Of a DNA stretch of 64,000 bases, positions 53,155 through 61,456 are shown piece after piece. Under the pieces are notes generated by a model. That model made no database searches and was not told the DNA's origin. It saw only the letters and a list, made by a program, of their open reading frames with translations. This stretch comes from Nocardioides alpinus (lineage in GTDB: Bacteria > Actinomycetota > Actinomycetes > Propionibacteriales > Nocardioidaceae): positions 54,092-118,091 of the forward strand of contig NZ_FOKC01000013.1 in assembly GCF_900112035.1 (NCBI RefSeq), given 5' to 3'. Every line of letters starts with the position of its first letter. Position 1 is the first letter of the stretch. The translations under genes and the position numbers were made by a program.

Positions 53155-54645
53155 ATGACGGGCACCTTCGTCGGCATGCCGGCCTTCCCCACCGCCGCGC
53201 GCGAGGCGCTCGGCGACACCCAGCTGCGCACCAACCTCGCCCACGCCACCCGCACGATCCGTGACAAGCGCGCGATGGTGGTCGCGGAGGTCGAGGACTG
53301 GGAGGAGCTCCGGGTCGCAGGCGCTGCGGTGAAGGAGGCCGCCCTGCGCGACCTTGCCACGCACCTCGAGACGCTCGAGGAGTCGCTGGTCCGCGCCGGC
53401 GCGACCGTGCACTGGGCAGGCGACGCCGCCGAGGCGTGCGCGATCGTCGCCTCGATCACCCACGCCCACGGCGTCGACGAGGTCGTCAAGGTGAAGTCGA
53501 TGGCGACCGCCGAGATCGGCCTCAACGAAGCACTCGAGGCCGAGGGCATCGCTGCCTGGGAGACCGACCTGGCCGAGCTGATCGTCCAGCTCGGCGACGA
53601 CCTGCCCTCGCACATCCTGGTGCCCGCGATCCACCGCAACCGCGCCGAGATCCGCGAGATATTCCTCCGACGGATGGGCGACGTCGGGCGACCCGCGCCG
53701 GCCGACCTCACCGACGAGCCGGCAGTGCTGGCGGGTGCGGCGCGCGAGCACCTGCGCGAGAAGTTCCTGCGGGCCAAGGTCGCGATCAGCGGCGCCAACT
53801 TCGCCGTCGCCGACACCGGCACGCTCGTGGTCGTCGAGTCCGAGGGCAACGGCCGGATGTGCCTGACCCTGCCCGAGGTGCTGATCAGCGTCGTCGGGAT
53901 CGAGAAGGTCGTCGCGACGTGGTCCGACCTCGACCCCATGATGCGCCTGCTCCCCCGCTCCTCCACCGGCGAGCGGATGAATCCCTACACCTCGACGTGG
54001 TCCGGCGTCACGCCCGGCGACGGACCGCAGGAGGTCCACGTCGTGCTCCTCGACAACGGCCGCACCCGGGCGCTCGCCGACGACGTCGGACGCCAGGCGC
54101 TGCGCTGCATCCGGTGCTCGGCCTGCCTCAACGTCTGCCCGGTCTACGAGAGGGTCGGCGGGCACGCCTACGGCTCGGTCTACCCCGGCCCGATCGGCGC
54201 GATCCTCAACCCGCTGCTGCGCGGGGTCTCGGACGAGCAGAGCGCGTCGCTGCCGTACGCCTCCTCGCTCTGCGGCGCCTGCTTCGAGGTCTGCCCGGTG
54301 CGCATCGACATCCCGTCGGTGCTCGTCGACCAGCGTGCCGCGGTCGTCGACTCGCACCGCGACGACCGCGTGCCCAAGGCCGAGGCGCTCGCGATGCGCG
54401 CCACTGCGTGGGCGTTCTCCGACTCCCGGCGCCTGGCGTGGGCCGAGCGCGCCTCCGGCCTGGCCGGTCGCGTCCTCACCCGCTTCTCGCGCACCACGCT
54501 CCCCGGCGGCCGTGCCGCCGCCGGACGCCTGCCCGGACCCGCGGCCGGCTGGACCGGGGCGCGCGACCTCCCGGCCCCGCCGGAGGAGTCCTTCCGCGCC
54601 TGGTGGGACCGCACCGACGGCGGCACGAAGGGGGATGGCTCGTGA
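53155..54645 (+). CDS. lutB: lactate utilization Fe-S/LUD protein LutB
   Basis: A 496-aa protein. The N-terminal LUD domain (about 60-300) has KVKSMATAEIGLNEALE, NFAVADTGTLVVVESEGNG and RLLPRSSTGERMNPYTS. Two 4Fe-4S motifs follow, CIRCSACLNVCPVYE (near 319) and CGACFEVCPVRIDIP (near 371). The C-terminal 100 residues are a variable tail. It is the iron-sulfur electron-transfer part of the lactate oxidase complex LutABC, on the inner side of the membrane. The 3' end overlaps lutC by 4 bp. Confidence 0.95.
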   Translation: MTGTFVGMPAFPTAAREALGDTQLRTNLAHATRTIRDKRAMVVAEVEDWEELRVAGAAVKEAALRDLATHLETLEESLVRAGATVHWAGDAAEACAIVASITHAHGVDEVVKVKSMATAEIGLNEALEAEGIAAWETDLAELIVQLGDDLPSHILVPAIHRNRAEIREIFLRRMGDVGRPAPADLTDEPAVLAGAAREHLREKFLRAKVAISGANFAVADTGTLVVVESEGNGRMCLTLPEVLISVVGIEKVVATWSDLDPMMRLLPRSSTGERMNPYTSTWSGVTPGDGPQEVHVVLLDNGRTRALADDVGRQALRCIRCSACLNVCPVYERVGGHAYGSVYPGPIGAILNPLLRGVSDEQSASLPYASSLCGACFEVCPVRIDIPSVLVDQRAAVVDSHRDDRVPKAEALAMRATAWAFSDSRRLAWAERASGLAGRVLTRFSRTTLPGGRAAAGRLPGPAAGWTGARDLPAPPEESFRAWWDRTDGGTKGDGS

Positions 54646-55238
54646 GCGCCCGCGACGAGATCCTCGGTCGGGTCCGCGCGGCGCTGGCCGACGTCTCGCC
54701 GGCCGTCTCGGTGCCGACGCCGCCCCGTGCCCCCGACCGCGGCGACCTGGTCGCGCTCTTCGTCGAGCGCGTCGAGGACTACCGCGCGGTCGTGACCCGC
54801 TGCTCGGCCGAGGAGGTCCTCGCCGTGGTGACCGGTGTGCTCGACGGACTGCCGGGTGGGGCGCGCGCCGTCGTACCCCCCGACCTCGGGCTCGACCTGC
54901 CCGGCGCCGTGGTGGACGCGCAGTTCACGGCCGCCGAGCTCGATGGCTTCGACGCGGTGGTCACCCGCGCCGCCGTGGGCATCGCCGAGACCGGGACGAT
55001 CGTCCTCGACCACCAGCCCGACCAGGGCCGTCGTGCCATCTCCCTGGTCCCCGACCTGCACGTCTGCCTGGTCGACGCCTCGCAGGTCGTCGCCGACGTC
55101 CCCGACGCCATCGAGCTCCTCGACCCCGCGCGCCCGCTCACCTGGATCAGCGGCCCGTCGGCCACCAGCGACATCGAGCTCGACCGGGTCGAGGGCGTCC
55201 ACGGCCCGCGGACCCTGCACGTCGTCCTGATCTCCTGA
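54642..55238 (+). CDS. lutC: lactate utilization protein LutC
   Basis: A 198-aa LUD-domain protein, the third member of LutABC. Motifs are SARDEILGRVRAALADV, AAVGIAETGTIVLD, SLVPDLHVCLVDASQVVADV and ISGPSATSDIELDRVEGVHG with terminal RTLHVVLIS, as in LutC. The GTG start overlaps the lutB stop (GTGA). It ends the rhamnose/lactate operon; the left 50-bp inverted repeat of the neighbouring nuclease module begins 9 bp after its stop. Confidence 0.93.
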   Translation: MSARDEILGRVRAALADVSPAVSVPTPPRAPDRGDLVALFVERVEDYRAVVTRCSAEEVLAVVTGVLDGLPGGARAVVPPDLGLDLPGAVVDAQFTAAELDGFDAVVTRAAVGIAETGTIVLDHQPDQGRRAISLVPDLHVCLVDASQVVADVPDAIELLDPARPLTWISGPSATSDIELDRVEGVHGPRTLHVVLIS

Positions 55239-55246
55239 GCTCACGC

Positions 55247-55296
55247 GGTCGAGTGCGCTCGCGGTAGTAGTCGCCGCGGGCCTGCGCACTCAACCC
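55247..55296 (+). repeat. 50-bp inverted repeat, left copy (IRL)
   Basis: This 50-bp sequence, beginning GGTCGAGTGCGCTCGCGGTA and ending GCGCACTCAACCC, is repeated in inverted orientation at 56261-56310 with 47 of 50 bases identical by eye. Each copy can also fold on itself (GGTCGAGTGCGC with GCGCACTCAACC). Confidence 0.9.
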
Positions 55297-55352
55297 CGCG
55301 AGCCTGTGGAGGACGCCCGCGGGCATCCGCCGCCGCGCACGAGACTGCGCCG

Positions 55353-56267
55353 ATGGGAGATCCACTCTGGGAGGCGCTCGCGACGGCGCAGGCGGGGTTG
55401 CTGAGCCACCGGCAGCTGCGCGGGCTCGGGGTGTCCAGGGGTGAGATCCGCAACCACGTACGAGTCGGGCGCTGGGCCGTCCGCTCCAGCGAGGTCGTCA
55501 GCACGACGACCGGACCGCTCTCGCGCGAGCAGATGCTCTGGCTCGGCGTCCTCCACGGCGGGCCCTCAGCGATGGTGGGCGGGCTGAGTGCGGCAGAGGT
55601 GCACGGGCTGAAGCGGTGGGAGCGCGAGGAGATCACCATCCTTGTCAGCAACCCCATGAGCTTCGACCCGGTCGAGGGCTTCCGGTTCTTCAGGACGCGT
55701 CGGCCGTTCAAGCGCCTCATCGCGCCGGGGGAGCTGCCCGCGTGTCGGCTGGAACCGGCGGTGCTGCTGTTCGCCGCCCACGAACCTCACCTCCGTACGG
55801 CGCTCGGCGCTGTCACCGCAACGGTGCAGCAGCGACTGACGACGGCAGAGAAGCTCACCGACTGGCTCGACCAGCTCACCCCGCTGCGGCGCTCACGACA
55901 CGTACGCGAGCTGCTCGGTGACGTGTCCGGAGGTGCACACTCGATGGCCGAGGTCGACCTGCGCAAGGCCTGCCGCGAGTACGGAGTGCAGCCGCCTCGT
56001 TCGCAGCGCCCACGGAACGACAGCCGCGGGCGCCGGCGCTACACGGACGCGGAGTGGCTCCTGGACGATGGACGAACCCTGGTGCTCGAGGTGGACGGCA
56101 GCTTCCACGACGACGTCGCGCAAGCGACCCTCGACAGGCGCCGCAACCGGCAGCTCACCACGGCGACGCGGGTCGTGGTGCAGTGCTCGGCCTGGGAGAT
56201 CCGCCACGAGCCGTGGGAGGTCATGCAGGACCTCATCGCCCTCGGCGTCCCGACCGTCGAGGGTTGA
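55353..56267 (+). CDS. AbiEi-like/DUF559 endonuclease-fold protein within an IR-flanked module
   Basis: A 304-aa protein. Residues 1-70 resemble the winged-helix antitoxin domain of AbiEi-type proteins (LLSHRQLRGLGVSRGEIRNH, VGRWAVRSSEVVSTTTGP), the middle is unassigned, and residues 225-300 resemble DUF559, a very-short-patch-repair/PD-(D/E)XK-type nuclease (LVLEVDGSFHDD, LDRRRNRQL, VVVQCSAWEI). It would be cytosolic and DNA-binding. There is no AbiEii toxin gene beside it. It stands alone between convergent lutC and upp, with its stop codon inside the right inverted repeat. A role in defence or element maintenance is an inference. Confidence 0.7.
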   Translation: MGDPLWEALATAQAGLLSHRQLRGLGVSRGEIRNHVRVGRWAVRSSEVVSTTTGPLSREQMLWLGVLHGGPSAMVGGLSAAEVHGLKRWEREEITILVSNPMSFDPVEGFRFFRTRRPFKRLIAPGELPACRLEPAVLLFAAHEPHLRTALGAVTATVQQRLTTAEKLTDWLDQLTPLRRSRHVRELLGDVSGGAHSMAEVDLRKACREYGVQPPRSQRPRNDSRGRRRYTDAEWLLDDGRTLVLEVDGSFHDDVAQATLDRRRNRQLTTATRVVVQCSAWEIRHEPWEVMQDLIALGVPTVEG

Positions 56268-56310
56268 GTGCGCAGCCCCGTGGCGACCACTACCGCGAGC
56301 GCACTCGACC
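56261..56310 (-). repeat. 50-bp inverted repeat, right copy (IRR)
   Basis: This is the reverse complement of 55247-55296 with three mismatches. It overlaps the last codons and stop (56265-56267) of the nuclease-like gene and ends 11 bp before the upp stop. No target-site duplication is evident outside the two copies. Confidence 0.9.
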
Positions 56311-56321
56311 TCCGCAGAGCG

Positions 56322-56963
56322 TCAGTGCGCGACGCCGTACAGCCGGTCGCCGGCGTCGCCGAGCCCCGGCACGATGTAGCCCTTGTCGTTGAGCTTCTCG
56401 TCCAGGGCCGCGGTCACCACGGCGACGGGTACGGAGAGGTCCTCGAGCGCAGCCTCGAGGTTGGCGACGCCCTCGGGAGCGGCGAGGAGGCAGATGGCGG
56501 TGATGTCGTCGGCGCCGCGGTCGGTGAGGAAGCGGATCGCCGCGGCCAGCGTGCCGCCGGTCGCGAGCATCGGGTCGAGGACGTAGCACTGGCGACCGGA
56601 GAGGTCCTCGGGCAGGCGCTCGGCGTAGGTCGACGCCTCCAGGGTCTCCTCGTTGCGGACCATGCCGAGGAAGCCGACCTCGGCCGTCGGCAGCAGCCGC
56701 ATCATCCCGTCGAGCATGCCGAGACCGGCGCGGAGGATCGGCACGACCATCGGGCGCGGCTGCGCGAGGTAGACGCCGGTCGTCGGACCGACGGGCGTGG
56801 TGATGTCGCGCGGGTCGACGCGCACCTCGCGGGTGGCCTCGTAGGCCAGCAGGGTGACCAGCTCGTCGGTCAGCCGACGGAAGGTCGGGGAGTCGGTGTC
56901 CTCGTCGCGGAGGACGGTGAGCTTGTGGGAGACGAGGGGGTGGTTCACCACGTGCAGGCGCAT
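56322..56963 (-). CDS. upp: uracil phosphoribosyltransferase
   Basis: A 213-aa salvage enzyme making UMP from uracil and PRPP. Diagnostic segments are VVNHPLVSHKLTVLRD at the N-terminus, PILRAGLGMLDGMMRLLPTA, the PRPP loop CYVLDPMLATGGTLAAAI and the uracil-binding end KGYIVPGLGDAGDRLYG. Its size matches the family (about 208 aa). It is monocistronic, and its 3' side abuts the IR-flanked nuclease module. Confidence 0.97.
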   Translation of the reverse strand: MRLHVVNHPLVSHKLTVLRDEDTDSPTFRRLTDELVTLLAYEATREVRVDPRDITTPVGPTTGVYLAQPRPMVVPILRAGLGMLDGMMRLLPTAEVGFLGMVRNEETLEASTYAERLPEDLSGRQCYVLDPMLATGGTLAAAIRFLTDRGADDITAICLLAAPEGVANLEAALEDLSVPVAVVTAALDEKLNDKGYIVPGLGDAGDRLYGVAH

Positions 56964-57073
56964 GGCCTCACCCTAGTGGGCGGCAGTGGACGTGAACGAG
57001 TCGCAAACAGCCTTGTTGCGTCCGCCGGGCCGTGCGACATTGGAGACGTCCGAAACCTGGGGAGGGGTCGCAG

Positions 57074-57559
57074 ATGTCCGAGCAGGACGGCGAGATCGAC
57101 TACGCGCTGGTCGCCTTCCTCGACGACGGCGCCTGGCAGGTGCAGGACATCGCCTCGCCCGCCTTCGACACCGTCGACTCCCTGAGCCACGCCCTGCGAC
57201 AGGTCTCCGGCGCGGAGGGTGCTGTGGGGATGGTCGCGGTCGACGAGGACTTCTTCGTGCTGGTGCGCGTCGCCGGGTCCACCACGCGCGTGCTGCTCTC
57301 CGACGTCACGGCCGCCGACGAGTGGGAGCTGGCGCAGTCGGTCATCGACTTCCTGGGGCTGCCGCTGCCGGAGGACGACGACGTGGAGGTGCCGGCCGGT
57401 GACCTCGACCTGCTCGGCGACCTCGGCGTGCACGCCGCCGACATGGGCGCGCTGCTCGACGACATCGACCTCTACCCTGACGACGTGCTCTCCGACATCG
57501 CGCGCCGCCTCGGCTTCGGCGAGCTCTTCGACGACGCCGTCGGCCTCACCTCTGCATGA
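57074..57559 (+). CDS. tRNA adenosine deaminase-associated protein
   Basis: A 161-aa acidic protein found next to tadA in many actinobacteria. It begins DYALVAFLDDGAWQVQDI, has VDEDFFVLVRVAGSTTRVLLSDV, and ends in a helical part LYPDDVLSDIARRLGFGELF. No catalytic motif is seen. The ATG follows GGAGGGG, and its stop overlaps the tadA start (ATGA), so the two proteins are made together and may act together. Confidence 0.85.
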   Translation: MSEQDGEIDYALVAFLDDGAWQVQDIASPAFDTVDSLSHALRQVSGAEGAVGMVAVDEDFFVLVRVAGSTTRVLLSDVTAADEWELAQSVIDFLGLPLPEDDDVEVPAGDLDLLGDLGVHAADMGALLDDIDLYPDDVLSDIARRLGFGELFDDAVGLTSA

Positions 57560-58026
57560 GCACCGCCGTGAGCTGGGACGGGCCGATGCGCCTGGCCCTC
57601 GCTGAGGCGCAGGCTGCGCTGGCAGGCGACGACGTACCGGTCGGTGCCGTCGTCCTCGACGAGTCCGGGACGGTCATCGGCGCGGGCCGCAACACCCGTG
57701 AGTCGCACGGCGACCCGACCGGTCACGCCGAGGTGGTGGCGCTCCGTGCCGCCGCGGCGACCCGCGGCGAGTGGCGGCTGACCGGCTGCACGCTGGTCGT
57801 CACCCTCGAGCCGTGCACCATGTGCGCCGGCGCCCTCGTGCTCGCCCGGGTGGACCGCGTCGTCTTCGGGGCGTACGACGACAAGCTGGGCGCGGTCGGC
57901 TCGCTCTGGGACGTGGTCCGCGACCGCCGGCTCAACCATCGGCCCGAGGTGGTGGCGGGCGTGCTCGCCGCCGAGTCGACCGCCCTCCTCGACTCCTTCT
58001 TCGCCCGCCACCGAGGGATGTCGTGA
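57556..58026 (+). CDS. tadA: tRNA-specific adenosine deaminase (TadA)
   Basis: A 156-aa zinc deaminase that turns A34 into inosine in tRNA-Arg(ACG). The zinc and catalytic site is GHAEVVALRAAA (HAE) with TLEPCTMCAGALVLARV (PCxxC); DVPVGAVVLDESGTVIGAG and YDDKLGAVGSLWDVVRDRRLNH are also typical. Its length fits TadA (about 155-170 aa). It overlaps the genes on both sides by 4 bp. Confidence 0.94.
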   Translation: MSTAVSWDGPMRLALAEAQAALAGDDVPVGAVVLDESGTVIGAGRNTRESHGDPTGHAEVVALRAAAATRGEWRLTGCTLVVTLEPCTMCAGALVLARVDRVVFGAYDDKLGAVGSLWDVVRDRRLNHRPEVVAGVLAAESTALLDSFFARHRGMS

Positions 58027-58487
58027 CCGAGGTCCGCCGCGCGACGACCGCAGACGCCGAGGTGCTCGGCCGGCTGCTCTGGGACTTCAACACCGAGTTC
58101 GAGACCGAGACCGATGACGCCGACGTGCTCGTCGTCCGCTTCGCCCGGATCCTCGAGCTCGACGAGATCGTCGCGGTCCTCGCCGAGGACGACAGCGGAG
58201 CGGTCGGGTTCGCCCTGCTGAGCCTGCGCCCGGCCATCTGGTTCGACGGCCCGGTGGCGCAGCTCGAGGAGCTCTACGTCGTGCCGTCGCTGCGGGCGCA
58301 GGGCATCGGCACGCAGGTCCTGGACCTCTCGCGGTCCCTGGTCCGCGGGCTCGGGTCACCCGAGATGCACATCGGCGTCGACGAGGTGGACGTCGACACC
58401 CGCCGGTTCTACGAGCGCCACGGCTTCGTCACCATCGAGGAAGGTGTCGACTACCGGATGCTCCTGTACGTCGGCCCCACCGGCTGA
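58023..58487 (+). CDS. GNAT-family N-acetyltransferase
   Basis: A 154-aa acetyltransferase. The N-terminus EVRRATTADAEVLGRLLWDF and the acetyl-CoA motif LEELYVVPSLRAQGIGTQVLD with a late VDTRRFYERHGFV define the GNAT fold. The substrate is unknown; similar single-domain enzymes acetylate amines or protein N-termini. The GTG start overlaps the tadA stop, making it third in that operon. A REP-like repeat follows the stop. Confidence 0.87.
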   Translation: MTEVRRATTADAEVLGRLLWDFNTEFETETDDADVLVVRFARILELDEIVAVLAEDDSGAVGFALLSLRPAIWFDGPVAQLEELYVVPSLRAQGIGTQVLDLSRSLVRGLGSPEMHIGVDEVDVDTRRFYERHGFVTIEEGVDYRMLLYVGPTG

Positions 58488-58559
58488 GGGGTTTCGCGAC
58501 GGTCGCTGCGCGACCTCCTCAACCAGCGGCGGTGAAGGTCGCGACCTCCTCAACCAGCG
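58488..58559. repeat. REP-like element, copy 3 (tandem)
   Basis: Two tandem versions of GCGACCTCCTCAACCAGCG follow GGGTTTCGCGACGGTCGCTG. The sequence fills the 62-bp gap between the convergent acetyltransferase and WS/DGAT genes and runs 10 bp into the latter. It matches the elements at 47083-47185 and 48812-48851. Confidence 0.75.
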
Positions 58560-59953
58560 TTGCCGGCGGCGGTCATCTCCTCGACGGCCTCGGCCAGGCA
58601 GGCGCGGAGCTCGTCGACGTCGGCGACCGCGCTCGCGTCGACGTTGACCCCGATGCACGCGGTGTCGCCGACGGTCACCAGGCACACGGTCAGCGCAGCG
58701 CCTGGCAGGGGCCCGAGGACGTACATGCCCTGCACCTCGGCGCCCGCCATGTAGCGCCGGCGCGGCGGCCCGGGCAGCGTCAGCACGAACGCGTCGGGGA
58801 CTGCTGCGGTGCGCAGCGCGGAGGCACCGACGAACGCCGGCATCCGGTTGAGCGCCGGGGCTGCCGCGTCGAGCACCTCCAGCGCCCTCTCGGTGTGCAG
58901 CGACAGCACCTCGCCGCGCACGGCGGCGACCCGGTCGACGGGGTCGCCGATCTCGAGCGGCGCGGAGATGATCGCCCCGGCGAAGCGGTTGCCGAGGTCG
59001 TCGGCCCGGTCGAGCGAGACGCGTACGCCGACCGGGATCTCGTGCACCCGGCTCTCGCGTGCGGCGTGGTAGCGGCCGAGTCCGCCCAGGACCAGCGCCA
59101 CCGCGGCGTCGTCGAGGGTGCCGCCGCCCTGCCGCGCGACGGTGCGCAGGGGCTCGAGAGGCGCGTCGAGCGTCAGGAAGGTCCACTTCTTCCCCGTGCG
59201 CGGGGACAGCTCGGGTGAGGGCCGGGCGACCTGGGTGAGCATCCGGCGCACTGACGCCCCGTAGCGCAGCGACGACGCCACCACCGCCTGCGGACGTGTC
59301 GCCGCGTGGGCCAGGGTGCGCACGCTCGCGCGGGCCGCGTCCGGCAGGGTCGCCACGTCGGTCCGCAGCCCGGTCACGGCGAGGTCGACCGGGTCGGCAC
59401 CCGGCTCCGCGACGGACTCGCCCAGCGGCTTGCGGGCGGTGTGGGCGCGCTTGCCCGACTGGAGCATCGAGAGCAGCTGGACGGTGCCGAGCGGGTCGGC
59501 CAGGGCGTGGTGGATCTTGAGGACGTACGCCGCTCCCTCGGGCAGTCCCTCGAAGAGGACGCCCTCCCACAGCGGCCGCGAGCGGTCGAAGGGGCGCAGC
59601 GCCATCTGCGCCGCGTGGGCCAGCATCTCCTCGCGGGTCGAGACGTGCTCGCGGCGCAGGTGGTAGCCGAGGTCGAAGGTCGGGTCGTCGGCCCATGTCG
59701 GGGGGGCGGTCGGCACCACCGGGTCGACGACACGCTGCCGCAGCCGGCGTACGAGTCCGGTGCCCCACTCGGTCGCGGCCACGAAGCGCTTCCAGTCCGG
59801 CGCCCGGTCGAGGTCGATGATCACCGTGGAGGTGGACGACTGGACCGGGTGGCGCTCGGCACGCCACATCAGGGTCTGCATCGACGTCAGCTCAGGTGCA
59901 GCGCCGAAGGTGGCGGCACCACCCCAGCGCTCGAAGTCCTCCCGGGCGCTCAT
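58550..59953 (-). CDS. wax ester synthase/diacylglycerol acyltransferase (WS/DGAT)
   Basis: A 467-aa acyltransferase of the bacterial Tgs family. The catalytic H148-H149-x-x-x-D153 is in LKIHHALADPLGT. Other typical stretches are LRPFDRSRPLWEGVLFEGL, VRVSLDRADDLGNRFAGAII and NRMPAFVGASAL. It would add an acyl chain to diacylglycerol (or a fatty alcohol) to make storage lipid at the membrane. It overlaps the HAD-PlsC gene by 4 bp (ATGA), placing it last in a glycerolipid operon. Confidence 0.92.
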   Translation of the reverse strand: MSAREDFERWGGAATFGAAPELTSMQTLMWRAERHPVQSSTSTVIIDLDRAPDWKRFVAATEWGTGLVRRLRQRVVDPVVPTAPPTWADDPTFDLGYHLRREHVSTREEMLAHAAQMALRPFDRSRPLWEGVLFEGLPEGAAYVLKIHHALADPLGTVQLLSMLQSGKRAHTARKPLGESVAEPGADPVDLAVTGLRTDVATLPDAARASVRTLAHAATRPQAVVASSLRYGASVRRMLTQVARPSPELSPRTGKKWTFLTLDAPLEPLRTVARQGGGTLDDAAVALVLGGLGRYHAARESRVHEIPVGVRVSLDRADDLGNRFAGAIISAPLEIGDPVDRVAAVRGEVLSLHTERALEVLDAAAPALNRMPAFVGASALRTAAVPDAFVLTLPGPPRRRYMAGAEVQGMYVLGPLPGAALTVCLVTVGDTACIGVNVDASAVADVDELRACLAEAVEEMTAAGNAG

Positions 59954-61395
59954 GCCGATGCTCCGGAGGGCCACTTCGCGAGGGTCTGCTCGAACTTCGC
60001 GTGCAGGGCGGCGATCCGCTCGCTCATGTCGTCCTCGTTCCAGTCGGTCTCCGGCTCGAGCACGCACACGTCGACGACGCCGGGGTTGAGCACGAGGGAG
60101 TTGCGTCGCATCAGCTCGCCGGTGTTGCGCAGCACGACCGGCACGACCGGCACGCCCGCCTGCGCGGCGAGGTGGAAGGCGCCCTTGCGGAACGGCCCCA
60201 GAACCGGGGTCGCCGAGCGGGTGCCCTCGGGGAAGATCATGAGGGACGTGCCGCTGCGGATCCGTTCGACGACGCCGTCGAGGGTGGCGCGCGCCGACGC
60301 GGAGTCGGACCGGTCGATGTAGGCCGGGTCGATGACGACCGAGCCCACGACGGCGCGCGGGTCCCAGCGCGCCTCCTTCTTGGCGACGATGGTGAAGTCG
60401 CGCTCAAGGAGGTTGCCGAGGACCGGGATGTCGAGGGCGCTCTGGTGGTTGGCGACGAAGATCGCCGGCCGGTGGGTCCAGAGCCGCTCGCGGTTCTGCA
60501 CGTCCATGGTGACCCCGGCCAGGGTCATCGGGAGCTGGGTGGCGAGCTTGACCGCGAGGTTGCGGCCCTCCTTGCCGTCGCGCCGGAGCAGGCCGTAGGT
60601 CAGTCCCGCCACGACCCCGGTGTTCATGCCGGCGAGCGCTGCCGCCGTACGACCGGCTGCGACGAGCGAGCCGCCCACCGGGTCCGACAGGTCGAGCACC
60701 GGCCAGCCCAGGCGCGCCGCGGCCGCGCGGAGGTCGCGGTGCGGGTTGAGGGCGGTGGGGTGGCCGACGGAGGAGAGGAACGCAACGTCCTCGTAGCCGT
60801 TGCCGTAGGCGTAGGAGTCGGTGAGGTCGACGGCGTGCTCGCGGGCGAAGGCGCGTACGCCGCTGGCCTTGTGCCGGCCCCACAGCATCGGGCCGTCGGT
60901 GGCACCGGTGAACTGGCCGTCCTCGACGACGAGCTGGGTGCAGACGAGGTGCTCGACGCCGAGGTCGCGCGCGACCGGTGCGATCTGGTACTTCGTGGCG
61001 GCCGAGGCGACGGCGACGGTGTGCCCGGCACGCTGGTGGGCGTGGACGAGCGCACGCGACTCGCGGCGGATGGTGCCGGCGATCTTGGAGCGGAAGAGGC
61101 GGTCACCGAGGTCGGCGAACGAGTCCTCGGACTGCCCGCGCATCGCGGAGAACGCGACGTGCGCGATCCGGGTCGGGTCACCGCCGAGCTCGCCGTCGAC
61201 CGCAGTGACCACGGTGCGCAGGAACTCCGCCGGCGACACCTCGCGGCCCTTGAGCCGGTCACCGTAGAAAGTGGCCGCGGTGTAGCCCGCCACCAACGTG
61301 CCGTCGAGGTCGAAGAACGCCCCGACCGACGGGCCCTGAGGACCGGCCTCGATCGCGTCGATCGCCTCCTGCGCGGCGGTGGAGAGCCCGCTCAT
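59950..61395 (-). CDS. plsC: HAD-phosphatase/1-acylglycerol-3-phosphate acyltransferase fusion (PlsC type)
   Basis: A 481-aa fusion. Residues 20-240 are a HAD-IB phosphatase (nucleophile motif FFDLDGTLVAGY with D29 and D31; VASAATKYQIAP; YAYGNGYEDVAFLSSVG). Residues 265-475 are a PlsC acyltransferase (FVANHQSALDIPVL with H-x4-D, and MIFPEGTRS). It would acylate lysophosphatidate; the HAD part may dephosphorylate the product or another phosphate ester. The same fusion and gene order occur in M. tuberculosis (plsB2-plsC-Rv2484c). Its start codon is reached through a 61-bp repeat. Confidence 0.92.
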   Translation of the reverse strand: MSGLSTAAQEAIDAIEAGPQGPSVGAFFDLDGTLVAGYTAATFYGDRLKGREVSPAEFLRTVVTAVDGELGGDPTRIAHVAFSAMRGQSEDSFADLGDRLFRSKIAGTIRRESRALVHAHQRAGHTVAVASAATKYQIAPVARDLGVEHLVCTQLVVEDGQFTGATDGPMLWGRHKASGVRAFAREHAVDLTDSYAYGNGYEDVAFLSSVGHPTALNPHRDLRAAAARLGWPVLDLSDPVGGSLVAAGRTAAALAGMNTGVVAGLTYGLLRRDGKEGRNLAVKLATQLPMTLAGVTMDVQNRERLWTHRPAIFVANHQSALDIPVLGNLLERDFTIVAKKEARWDPRAVVGSVVIDPAYIDRSDSASARATLDGVVERIRSGTSLMIFPEGTRSATPVLGPFRKGAFHLAAQAGVPVVPVVLRNTGELMRRNSLVLNPGVVDVCVLEPETDWNEDDMSERIAALHAKFEQTLAKWPSGASA

Positions 61396-61456
61396 ACGGG
61401 GTCCCCGCGGCGTTGTTCGGGGGAGCGCAGCGGAGGAGAGGAACGTCGTGGGGTGT
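61396..61456 (-). repeat. 61-bp stop-to-start intercistronic element, copy B
   Basis: It fills exactly the gap between the PlsB-like stop and the HAD-PlsC ATG, as copy A (53094-53154) does for lutA-lutB. GGGGA six bases before the ATG supplies the ribosome binding site. Confidence 0.85.

Noticed and set aside
55239..56321. Type IV AbiE toxin-antitoxin pair
   Set aside because: Only the AbiEi-like N-terminal domain is present; there is no AbiEii nucleotidyltransferase gene on either side.
55239..56321. Target-site duplication around the 50-bp inverted repeats
   Set aside because: The bases directly outside the two repeats do not match in a way that I can support.
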